A DNA stretch of 5,424 nucleotides from Candidatus Altarchaeales archaeon A3. GTDB taxonomy: Archaea; Altiarchaeota; Altiarchaeia; Altiarchaeales; Altiarchaeaceae. The stretch is from contig MTER01000078.1 of NCBI GenBank assembly GCA_002083985.1, forward strand, positions 1-5,424. The letters run 5' to 3'. Below the pieces are notes generated by a model. That model was given only the letters and a program-made list of their open reading frames with translations. It did not search any database and was not told the DNA's origin. The first letter of the stretch is position 1. Each line of letters begins with the position of its first letter. Positions 1 to 5,424 of this stretch are shown in pieces. Both the position numbers and the translations under genes were made by a program.

Positions 1-8
1 TGAATTTT

Positions 9-1160
9 TTACACATTTAAAATTTCATCTTCCATCACCAATCTTCCATTAACAACAACATCCGTTGCCTTTCCAATAACCTTCCATCCCTCAAAAGGTG
101 TAAATTTTGATTTGCTGTAAAAATTGTCGCCTTTAATCTTCCATTCCTTTTTCAAATCAATTACGGTTAAATTTGCCTTTTCATTCAGCAAGATTTCATT
201 ATTCATTTCGAAAATTTTTGCCGGATTTATACAAATCTTTTCAATTAACTGCTCCAGTGTCAAGACACCTTTATTAACTAAATTTAGCATTAAAGGCAGG
301 AGCGTCTCAATTCCCGAAAATCCGTTTGCTCCGTTCTCTTTTTCTTTCTCGCTGTGAGGAGCATGGTCGCTTGCTATTACATCAATCGCATTTAAATTTC
401 TTACTAATTTCATTCGCTCTCTTTCATCCCGCAGCGGAGGTCTGACATTAAAACGAATATCTTTACTTTTATCCAACAACAGATTATGGGGAGTAACTTC
501 AACAGTCCAGTTTTTTTCCTTTGCAATTTTTAAACCCTCACTGGTTGATATGTGGCATATATGTGGCTTAAATTTAAATTTATCCGAAATTTCCGCTATG
601 TGACTTACAGCATTAATTTCATTTCTGACACTATCATCTTTATTGTTTAATTCCGCATGAAATGAAATTTTTTTATTTAATTTTTCAAGTGCCACAAAAT
701 TTTTATCCTCATACATATAAAATTTATAGCAGACAATAAATTTTTCTATCTGCTTTGCATTATTTTCAAAGTCCTCGTCGCTGACACCTCCGTAAAAGTG
801 CATATTGACAATATCTGGATTCTTTTTTATCTTGCTTGCTATAACACGCAGACAATCTGCTTTCGGTTTTGAATTTGGCATTTCAAAAACCCTTGTAATT
901 CCTCCGTTAACTGCCGCTTTGCTTCCGCTTAAAAAGTCCTCTTTGTATGCCTGTTCAAAATCCCTGAAATGAACATGCGCATCTATCGCTCCGGGAATTA
1001 TGAGCTTTTTGCTCAAATTTAAAATTTTGCCGCCTTTATTTCCTGCTGAAATTTCATCTATTCTTTCTATTTTTAAAATTTTTCCGGTTTCATCGTCAAT
1101 TTCTATGTCCAGGTCGGCAAATTTTCCTTTATAAAAAATTTTTCCGTTTTTTAATAACAT
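9..1160 (-). CDS. pyrC: Dihydroorotase (class I-like, archaeal type)
   Basis: This cytosolic amidohydrolase interconverts N-carbamoyl-L-aspartate and L-dihydroorotate, the third step of de novo UMP synthesis. Numbered from the Met at 1160 (383 aa), the metal site is readable: HVHFRD (H62, H64, with substrate-binding R66), K146 in CYKFYMY (the position of the carboxylated bridging Lys in many amidohydrolases), H168 in FHAE, H203 in CHIST and D265 in SDHAPH. TPHNLLL, NVRPPLRDER and GFSGIETLLPL are typical of dihydroorotases and argue against allantoinase or hydantoinase. The frame is open 32 codons further upstream to an ATG at 1256, six bases after the rtcB stop. I prefer 1160 because MLLKNGKIF is where family members normally begin and the extension is low in complexity and has no family features. 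The 1256 start does have a weak AAAGGGA in front of it. The gene is complete, ends in TAA at 9-11 and follows rtcB on the same strand. Function is well supported; the start is uncertain. Confidence 0.93.
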   Translation of the reverse strand: MLLKNGKIFYKGKFADLDIEIDDETGKILKIERIDEISAGNKGGKILNLSKKLIIPGAIDAHVHFRDFEQAYKEDFLSGSKAAVNGGITRVFEMPNSKPKADCLRVIASKIKKNPDIVNMHFYGGVSDEDFENNAKQIEKFIVCYKFYMYEDKNFVALEKLNKKISFHAELNNKDDSVRNEINAVSHIAEISDKFKFKPHICHISTSEGLKIAKEKNWTVEVTPHNLLLDKSKDIRFNVRPPLRDERERMKLVRNLNAIDVIASDHAPHSEKEKENGANGFSGIETLLPLMLNLVNKGVLTLEQLIEKICINPAKIFEMNNEILLNEKANLTVIDLKKEWKIKGDNFYSKSKFTPFEGWKVIGKATDVVVNGRLVMEDEILNV

Positions 1161-1262
1161 ATTGATAAATTTGAATATGCTCAATAAAGAGCGAAGGTTA
1201 TTCGTGATTTTTTGACTGTTATAATTGATTTGCCCCTTAATATTAAGCAAGTTCATAAATTT
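1161..1262 (-). promoter_or_regulatory. rtcB-pyrC junction: leader or N-terminal extension of pyrC
   Basis: About 100 bases separate the rtcB stop codon (1263-1265) from the preferred pyrC start at 1160. The stretch has no stop in the pyrC frame and could encode a 32-residue extension starting at 1256. A weak purine-rich AAAGGGA (1266-1272) lies 9 nt before that ATG and overlaps the end of rtcB, which would allow translational coupling. Alternatively, the stretch is a leader with its own weak promoter: an AATTATAA-like element near 1219-1226 would place a start site roughly 25 nt downstream, in front of the ATG at 1160. Neither signal is strong. Confidence 0.3.
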
Positions 1263-4196
1263 TTATCCCTTTATAATTCCCAAAGGCACAACCTTTGCAA
1301 CCACCTTGCTTAATCCCGCCAGTTCAACACTCTTTACAACTTCATCTATATCTTTATAAACACTCGGATGTTCTTCAGCCAAAACCTTCAGAGATTCTGA
1401 CTTTATCACCTGCCCTTTTATTTCCATCTCTTTCATTATATCTTCGCCCTTCCATGTTCTTATTCCTCCCGCCCTTGACATAACCCTGCCTGCACCGTGA
1501 CATACACTTCCGAATGTTTCTTCCATCGCTCTTTCTGTTCCTACCAGAACATAAGACGATGTTCCCATACTTCCGGGCACAATTACCGGCTGCCCCACAT
1601 TTCTGTAACTTTCCGGAATTTCATCTCTTCCTGCTGCAAATGCCCTTGTTGCACCTTTCCTGTGAACACACAACAATCTTTCTTCTCCGTCAACTTTGTG
1701 CTTCTCAAATTTTGCTATGTTATGACAAACATCGTACACAAGTTTCAGGTCAATATTAAATTTTTGTCTTTCAAAACATTCTCTAATCCAGTGTGTTATC
1801 ATTTCCCTGTTACAAAAGGCATAATTGACACCGCAATGCATCGCTTTAATATAATCATTTCCTTCCTTTGAATTTAAAGGAGCACAGACCAGTTCCGGAT
1901 CAGATAAATTTATGCCGTATTTTCTTGTGGCAGAAAGCAAAATTTTAATATAGTCATCGCAAATCTGATGGCCGTAGCCCCTGCTTCCGCAGTGAACCAT
2001 TACAGTTATCTGTCCTTTGAACAATCCGAATTTTTTTGCTATATCTTCATCATAAATTTCCTCAACTCTCTGGATTTCCAAAAAATGATTTCCACTCCCC
2101 AATGTTCCAAGCTGGTCCCTTCCCCTCATCTTTGCTCTTTGAGAAACCTTGCAGGTATCCGCACCATCAATACATCCGTTCTCTTCCGTAAAATTTAAGT
2201 CCTGTTTAATTCCATAACCATTTTCTATCGCCCATTTTGCACCCATTCTCCCGACTTCATCTATCTTGTCAATGCCCAACTTTAAAATTCCGCCTTTTCC
2301 GACACCACTCGGGATATTTCTGTATAATTCGTCTACTAAAATTTTTAATCGCGGCTTTATATCCTGTTCGGTTAAAGGAGTTGTTAAAAGCCGGACGCCG
2401 CAGTTAGATACGATAAATTTATTCGCAATAAAATTATGATCTTTGTGCTCAACTGTAAAATCATAAACATAGTCATTAAAATTTACTTTTTCAATTTTCA
2501 CGACTTCATCCCAAACATACCTTTCTTTCCCGTCATCAGTTATACTCTTCTTATACTCGCCGTAGGTCTCAAAATTCATGGCAATTCTCGGACTTCCTTT
2601 CCTTCCTCTATAAATAGACCTCTCTAAAAATCTTTTATTAACCCATTGTGAAATCAACAGAGAATAAATTTCGGATGGATTTTTGCCGTTTTCGTAAAGT
2701 TTTCCTGCCTCTTTTGCTTTTTCTTCTCTTTCTTTAATAACTTTGTTCTTTATCTTTAAATACTGAACAACAACATTGCTCTCGTTTCTTTTAGATTTGT
2801 TGTATTCAAAATTTATCGTCTCATAAAATTTAATTAAATTTTCCGTGTCGTTTGAGACCATTATTTTAAAACGAACTGATTTGTTTTCTTTTTTTCCTTC
2901 TCTTTTCCCAATCTTTTGTGTTTTTATACCAAAGTCAGAAATAATATCAATAATCTGAAGCATAAATTTTTTTCCATTTTCTTCAAATTTTTTTGATTTA
3001 CTCATTGAAAAACATGGTGCATCAAAATTATAACCGTTACGAGTTACCTTTGGAAATGACATTTCCGCTCCAAATAACGATGCAAGAAATAATCTTTTTT
3101 GCCATAATTTTGATTTAAGTATCCATGAAGAAATCTTATATTCCTGCACAACCTTTTTACCTATTGGAACACCCAGAGAAAATAACAAAACGGCAAACGA
3201 ACTGTCGACAACCTTTATACTATGTTCTGTATTTTCAAATTCATAGCATTTGTATTCGGTTTTAATTTTACAATGTTTTTTTCGGGAGTAAATTTTTGAC
3301 GGAGTAAATCCAAGTTTCAAAATATCCATTCTTATTTGTTCCAAATCCTCTAGTTTTCCAGAAAATGACACGGTTCCCTTTCCCTTTTTATTTTGAAAAT
3401 AAAGGCATCCGTCACCAAGAACAAAACCAATTATTTTTAATAAATAAGAAATTTGCGGCGAGTTATACTTCAAAGGTAAAATTTTTATTTTTTTTAATTG
3501 TGTCATTACCTGTTGCATAGTGTTTCCCTGAAAGGTCTTTTCCAAAATAATAAGATTTTCCTTAATTTTATTCCAGTTCAATATTTCTTCATCACCTGGT
3601 TCTTCATAAGGAACGCCTTTTAAATGATACATTCCGAGTTTTTCCCCGATTTTTAAGTTCTTTACAGTGAGCATTCCTTTTGGAGTCCAGAACGGATGAT
3701 CTTCAGTAGCAGTTATTTCCTCTCCGCTTTTTGTAATAATTTTATAAACCGAATTTTTCGGTTTAAATTTAATAAATTTTTTGACAGTGGTAACTTCTGA
3801 ATATCCATTGGAAAGATCATAAGATATCAAACTTTTTTTTTCCCAATTTTCTTCAAAGTCCTTTATTTTAACATAATATCCCTGCTCACATAATATGTTA
3901 GTATCTCCCGAAAGGCAGTTGATATCATAACCCACCCCGCCAGGGCTGACTATTCCTTTTTCCATATCAAATGCCGCAACTCCTCCAATAGGAAATCCGT
4001 ATCCCTTATGCCCGTCAGGCATAACTAAACTTGCTTTTACAATTCCTGGAAGCTGGGAAACATTTCTCGCCTGATTTATGACATCTTCTTCCATTGCATT
4101 AACTATCTTTTCAGTTCCGTAAATTCTGATTGGAACCGGATTGTTTTCAACCTCCCATACACCTTTCCGTATTTGTTTAATTTGCTGGATGGACAT
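1263..4196 (-). CDS. rtcB: RtcB RNA ligase precursor with intein
   Basis: RtcB is the Mn2+- and GTP-dependent ligase that joins RNA 2',3'-cyclic (or 3') phosphate ends to 5'-OH ends. In archaea it seals tRNA exons after intron removal. The 977-residue precursor consists of N-extein 1-93, intein 94-598 and C-extein 599-977. Splicing would give a 472-residue ligase, close to the roughly 480 residues of P. horikoshii RtcB. Extein hallmarks are MPDGHKGYGFPIGGV (59-73), GGVGYDIN then CGVRLL across the splice junction, GSGNHFLE (H704), VHCGSRG (H735), CHNIAKFE (H825) and VCHGAGRVMSR (H900, the histidine that carries GMP). After splicing these are C94, H199, H230, H320 and H395, matching C98, H203, H234, H329 and H404 of the Pyrococcus enzyme. 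All catalytic residues are present. The start at 4196 aligns with family N-termini (KQIRKGVWEVE). A duplicated TATA-like box lies just upstream, and pyrC follows on the same strand. No archease gene, a frequent RtcB partner, is visible here. Confidence 0.96.
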   Translation of the reverse strand: MSIQQIKQIRKGVWEVENNPVPIRIYGTEKIVNAMEEDVINQARNVSQLPGIVKASLVMPDGHKGYGFPIGGVAAFDMEKGIVSPGGVGYDINCLSGDTNILCEQGYYVKIKDFEENWEKKSLISYDLSNGYSEVTTVKKFIKFKPKNSVYKIITKSGEEITATEDHPFWTPKGMLTVKNLKIGEKLGMYHLKGVPYEEPGDEEILNWNKIKENLIILEKTFQGNTMQQVMTQLKKIKILPLKYNSPQISYLLKIIGFVLGDGCLYFQNKKGKGTVSFSGKLEDLEQIRMDILKLGFTPSKIYSRKKHCKIKTEYKCYEFENTEHSIKVVDSSFAVLLFSLGVPIGKKVVQEYKISSWILKSKLWQKRLFLASLFGAEMSFPKVTRNGYNFDAPCFSMSKSKKFEENGKKFMLQIIDIISDFGIKTQKIGKREGKKENKSVRFKIMVSNDTENLIKFYETINFEYNKSKRNESNVVVQYLKIKNKVIKEREEKAKEAGKLYENGKNPSEIYSLLISQWVNKRFLERSIYRGRKGSPRIAMNFETYGEYKKSITDDGKERYVWDEVVKIEKVNFNDYVYDFTVEHKDHNFIANKFIVSNCGVRLLTTPLTEQDIKPRLKILVDELYRNIPSGVGKGGILKLGIDKIDEVGRMGAKWAIENGYGIKQDLNFTEENGCIDGADTCKVSQRAKMRGRDQLGTLGSGNHFLEIQRVEEIYDEDIAKKFGLFKGQITVMVHCGSRGYGHQICDDYIKILLSATRKYGINLSDPELVCAPLNSKEGNDYIKAMHCGVNYAFCNREMITHWIRECFERQKFNIDLKLVYDVCHNIAKFEKHKVDGEERLLCVHRKGATRAFAAGRDEIPESYRNVGQPVIVPGSMGTSSYVLVGTERAMEETFGSVCHGAGRVMSRAGGIRTWKGEDIMKEMEIKGQVIKSESLKVLAEEHPSVYKDIDEVVKSVELAGLSKVVAKVVPLGIIKG
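2403..3917 (-). mobile_element. RtcB intein with LAGLIDADG homing endonuclease
   Basis: This 505-residue in-frame protein intron (precursor residues 94-598) starts with Cys in CLSGDTNIL (block A) and has GEEITATEDHPFW with the T-x-x-H motif (T164, H167; block B). It ends with DFTVEHKDHNFIAN (block F) and FIVSN (block G), followed by Cys599 as the +1 nucleophile. Removing it joins DIN to CGVR, restoring the conserved RtcB motif exactly; Cys599 is the Mn2+ ligand of the ligase. P. horikoshii RtcB (PH1602) is known to carry an intein, and the same conserved motif is the insertion site here. The penultimate residue is Ser rather than the usual His, which is known in some inteins but may slow Asn cyclisation. 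A homing endonuclease interrupts the splicing domain, so the element is potentially mobile. Boundaries are confident because both junction motifs and the flanking extein reading agree. Confidence 0.95.
2757..3464 (-). other. LAGLIDADG endonuclease domain inside the intein
   Basis: Roughly residues 245-480 of the precursor form a two-motif DOD-type homing endonuclease. The first motif is IIGFVLGDGCL (256-265), with candidate catalytic Asp262. The second is FLASLFGAEMS (370-380), with Glu378 in the acidic position and Met379 where Gly is usual. In this family such enzymes cut an intein-free allele of the host gene so that repair copies the intein in. Both acidic residues are retained, so activity is possible. 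Residues about 485-545, rich in Lys/Glu and containing AKELY-type helix sequence (KEAGKLYENGKNPSEIY) followed by RSIYRGRKG, lie between the endonuclease and the C-terminal splicing block. They may be an extra DNA-contacting helical segment; that assignment is inference. Domain edges are approximate. Confidence 0.85.
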
Positions 4197-4219
4197 ATTA
4201 TTCAGAGTTTTATCATCAT

Positions 4220-4247
4220 CTAAATTTTATATACTAAATTTTATATA
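4220..4247 (-). promoter_or_regulatory. Duplicated TATA-box promoter of rtcB
   Basis: Two perfect tandem copies of a 14-bp unit (TATATAAAATTTAG read on the minus strand) occupy 4220-4233 and 4234-4247. Each contains an archaeal TATA-like core. With the usual spacing of about 25-27 bp, the proximal copy would start transcripts near 4203, about 7 nt before the rtcB ATG. The distal copy would start them near 4217, leaving a leader of about 20 nt. No Shine-Dalgarno sequence precedes the ATG, consistent with a leaderless or short-leader transcript. The distal copy overlaps the stop codon of the upstream regulator gene (4241-4243). Confidence 0.65.
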
Positions 4248-4774
4248 CTTATAATCTCTCTTTTATTTTCTTCTTCAAATAATTTTGCCCCGTTCCTCTT
4301 AAATTCCTTCATAACTATGTGTGTATTTGTGCCGATGACTCCTTTTTTTGTTGCAATCTTTGCCGTGACAAATTCTGAAATTTCATCCATATTTTCTGCT
4401 TCTATGTAAATATGAACATCGTAATCCCCTGTTACAACAAAAACATCCTTAACTCTACTATCCATTGAAATTTCCTTACAAAATTTTGCAAATCCCTCTC
4501 TTTCCTGCGGAATAACCTTTATTTGCAGGATTGAAGAAATTTTTTCCTTATTTAGTTTTTTCCAGTTGATTATTGACTTAAATCCCATTATTATGCCATT
4601 GTTTTTTAGGTCATCTATTGTTTTCTTTACTTCGTTTTTACTTATTTCGACCATATCTGCAATTGTTTCGTCGCTAACTCTGGCGTTTTCCTCTAAAATT
4701 TTTAAAATTTTGCCCTCCACATCATTTGTATTATTCCCTGTTGTTTTTGTATTTGTTTTGGTTTGTTTTGCCAT
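4241..4774 (-). CDS. Lrp/AsnC-family transcriptional regulator
   Basis: This 177-residue protein has the two-domain layout of feast/famine regulators, which bind DNA as dimers or higher oligomers and often sense amino acids. Residues 1-18 are a Lys/Thr/Asn-rich tail. Residues about 19-65 form the winged helix-turn-helix (VEGKILKILEENARVSDETIADMVEISKNEVKKTIDDLKNNGII, with the recognition helix around SKNEVKKTIDDLK). Residues about 75-155 form the RAM ligand-binding/oligomerisation domain, including VFVVTGDYDVHIYIEA and the later strand THIVMKEFK. The length is at the upper side of normal for the family because of the tail at each end. The ATG at 4774 is supported by a TATA-like box about 26 nt upstream, fitting a leaderless transcript. 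A perfect palindrome overlapping that box would suit autorepression, which is common in this family. Its ligand and targets cannot be read from sequence. It sits 44 bp upstream of rtcB, whose promoter overlaps its last codons, so separate control of rtcB is likely. Confidence 0.9.
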   Translation of the reverse strand: MAKQTKTNTKTTGNNTNDVEGKILKILEENARVSDETIADMVEISKNEVKKTIDDLKNNGIIMGFKSIINWKKLNKEKISSILQIKVIPQEREGFAKFCKEISMDSRVKDVFVVTGDYDVHIYIEAENMDEISEFVTAKIATKKGVIGTNTHIVMKEFKRNGAKLFEEENKREIISI

Positions 4775-4788
4775 TTTAAATTTCTTTG

Positions 4789-4804
4789 TTTATAAATTTA
4801 TAAA
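4789..4804 (-). promoter_or_regulatory. TATA-like box and possible Lrp operator
   Basis: The 16-bp sequence TTTATAAATTTATAAA is a perfect palindrome made of two tandem TTTATAAA octamers, each self-complementary. The upstream octamer (4797-4804) is centred about 26 nt before the regulator ATG at 4774, the spacing expected for an archaeal TATA box of a leaderless gene. Lrp-type proteins often bind AT-rich palindromes over their own promoter, so the palindrome could also be an operator. In such AT-rich DNA, chance symmetry is possible. Confidence 0.5.
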
Positions 4805-4821
4805 ATTTTATTTTAAATTGT

Positions 4822-4980
4822 TTAAAATTTTTGTTTAACATCCTCGCTTCTTCCTTGCTTTTCAAATAAGTCCTTTGCTTTTAAAATTTCTACTCTTGCA
4901 TTATTAATTTTTCCACTTTGTTCATATAGCAGACCTAAATTATAATGTGCAAAAGCAAAATTTGGATTTATCTGTATTGC
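4822..4980 (-). pseudogene. Out-of-frame C-terminal remnant of the TPR gene
   Basis: Reading from 4980 in the frame shifted relative to the upstream TPR frame gives 52 residues. They begin AIQINPNFAFAHYNLGLLYE, which completes the interrupted TPR and adds a further, more diverged TPR, then a Lys-rich end (EKQGRSEDVKQKF) and TAA at 4822-4824. The motif AI-x-INP-x-x-A-x-AHYNLG continues exactly where the upstream reading frame loses it, so this is the original C-terminus. It is separated by an apparent 2-nt insertion near 4981-4982. It would be expressed only if the insertion is a sequencing or assembly error, or if ribosomes change frame. It ends 47 bp before the regulator gene. Confidence 0.8.
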
Positions 4981-5424
4981 TCTTCTCTATATTCTTTCTC
5001 TGCTTCTTCATAGTGTTTTAAATCATACAATAAAACTCCTAAATTAATATGTGCTTCAGCATCATCTGGATTTATCCTTATTGCTTCCCTATATTCTTTC
5101 TCTGCTTCTTCATAGTGTTTTAATTTTTTCAATAAATTTCCTAAATTATAGTGTGCGTCGGCATAATCTGGATTTATCCTTATTGCTTCCCTATATTCTT
5201 TCTCTGCTTCTTCATAGCGTTTTAAATTTTGCAATAAATTTCCTAAATTAATATGTGCTTCAGCATCATATGGATTTATTCTTATTGCTTCTCTATATTC
5301 TTTCTCTGCTTCTTCATAGCGTTTTAAATCATGCAATAAAACTCCTAAATTATAATGTGCTTTAGCATCATCTGGATTTATCCTTATTGCTTCCCTATAT
5401 TCTTTCTCCGCTTCTTCATAGCGT
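4968..5424 (-). CDS. TPR-repeat protein, 5' end outside window, frameshifted at 3' end
   Basis: This frame is open to the right edge, so the N-terminus and true start lie outside the window; the TTG at 5336 is an internal Leu codon and not a start. It encodes tandem 34-residue tetratricopeptide repeats with the pattern A-x-AH(Y/I)NLG-x-LL-x-x-LK(R/H)YEEAEKEYREAIRINP. After a partial unit at the edge come three complete units (APD-type ends PYD, PDY, PDD) and a fourth cut short at KEYRE. TPRs are paired helices stacked into a superhelix that binds other proteins; no catalytic domain is visible and the partner is unknown. The last unit ends EEQYR and TAA at 4968-4970 because GAAGCA of the other copies reads GAAGAGCA here, a 2-nt insertion. 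The true C-terminus continues in another frame to 4822. Either the protein is truncated by one and a half repeats or the base call is wrong. Confidence 0.85.
   Translation of the reverse strand, partial: RYEEAEKEYREAIRINPDDAKAHYNLGVLLHDLKRYEEAEKEYREAIRINPYDAEAHINLGNLLQNLKRYEEAEKEYREAIRINPDYADAHYNLGNLLKKLKHYEEAEKEYREAIRINPDDAEAHINLGVLLYDLKHYEEAEKEYREEQYR
4983..5424 (-). repeat. 102-bp tandem repeat array coding for TPRs
   Basis: The landmark CTGCTTCTTCA (plus strand) recurs at 5000, 5102, 5204 and 5306, with a one-base variant at 5408, giving an exact 102-bp period (34 codons). Units are nearly identical at DNA level over the second helix (YEEAEKEYREAIRINP) and vary at a few sites in the first helix. 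The Tyr/Ile position after AH alternates from unit to unit, hinting at a 204-bp higher-order period. The array runs off the right edge, so the copy number is unknown. Confidence 0.93.

Noticed and set aside
1295..2198. Several plus-strand frames of 60-125 codons opposite the RtcB C-extein
   Set aside because: They overlap conserved RtcB coding sequence in full, have compositions typical of antisense shadows and show no recognisable domain.
1263..4196. Two separate genes or a group I/II intron within rtcB
   Set aside because: The insert is in frame with no stops, begins with Cys and ends in Asn before Cys, and contains intein blocks A, B, F and G. It is a protein intron and not an RNA intron.
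4775..4821. Transcription terminator between the TPR gene and the regulator
   Set aside because: The stretch has short T-runs but no clear hairpin. The whole gap is AT-rich, so the T-runs are not distinctive enough to call.
4566..4838. Plus-strand 90-codon frame rich in Phe, Ile, Val and Leu that looks like a membrane protein
   Set aside because: It is antisense to the well-supported Lrp/AsnC gene and its promoter. The hydrophobicity is the mirror image of Lys/Glu/Asn-rich, AT-rich coding sequence, and there is no family match.
5051..5251. Plus-strand 66-codon frame with internal repetition (LDLSLLLPYILSLLLHS)
   Set aside because: It is the reverse complement of the TPR array; its repetition simply reflects the 102-bp repeats.
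4968..5336. A complete small TPR protein starting at 5336
   Set aside because: The codon at 5336 is TTG inside a TPR (VLLHDLK). The frame continues unbroken to the window edge with further TPR sequence, so the gene is partial rather than starting there.

Overview
The window looks like a piece of an AT-rich archaeal chromosome. The evidence is an archaeal-type RtcB RNA ligase carrying an intein at the site known from Pyrococcus horikoshii RtcB, an archaeal class I-like dihydroorotase, a small Lrp/AsnC regulator, TATA-like promoter boxes placed for leaderless or nearly leaderless transcripts, and the lack of strong Shine-Dalgarno sequences. TPR arrays of this type are common in several uncultivated archaeal lineages, but the lineage cannot be named from this window. 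All genes lie on the minus strand, so transcription runs from the right edge (5424) to the left.

Layout in transcription order. (1) 5424 to 4822: the 3' part of a TPR-repeat protein gene built from near-identical 102-bp units. Its last TPR is broken by what looks like a 2-nt insertion near 4981. The in-frame product stops at 4968, while the rest of the original C-terminus is still readable in another frame down to 4822. (2) 4774 to 4241: an Lrp/AsnC-family regulator preceded by a perfect 16-bp palindrome made of two TATA-like octamers. (3) 4196 to 1263: rtcB, interrupted by a 505-residue intein with a LAGLIDADG homing endonuclease (DNA 2403 to 3917). It is preceded by a 14-bp tandem duplication containing a TATA box, which overlaps the end of the regulator gene. 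(4) 1160 (or 1256) to 9: pyrC, dihydroorotase, directly downstream of rtcB and probably co-transcribed with it at least in part.

The genes do not form one obvious pathway: RNA ligation/tRNA splicing, pyrimidine synthesis, amino-acid-responsive-type regulation and protein-protein scaffolding. The intein sits immediately before the cysteine that binds Mn2+ in the RtcB active site, so no functional ligase can exist until splicing happens. There is no stretch over 300 bases without a gene. I found no tRNA, rRNA, CRISPR array or insertion sequence. The most notable observations are the frameshifted TPR gene, the intein with Ser instead of His before its terminal Asn, and the duplicated TATA boxes at both visible promoters.
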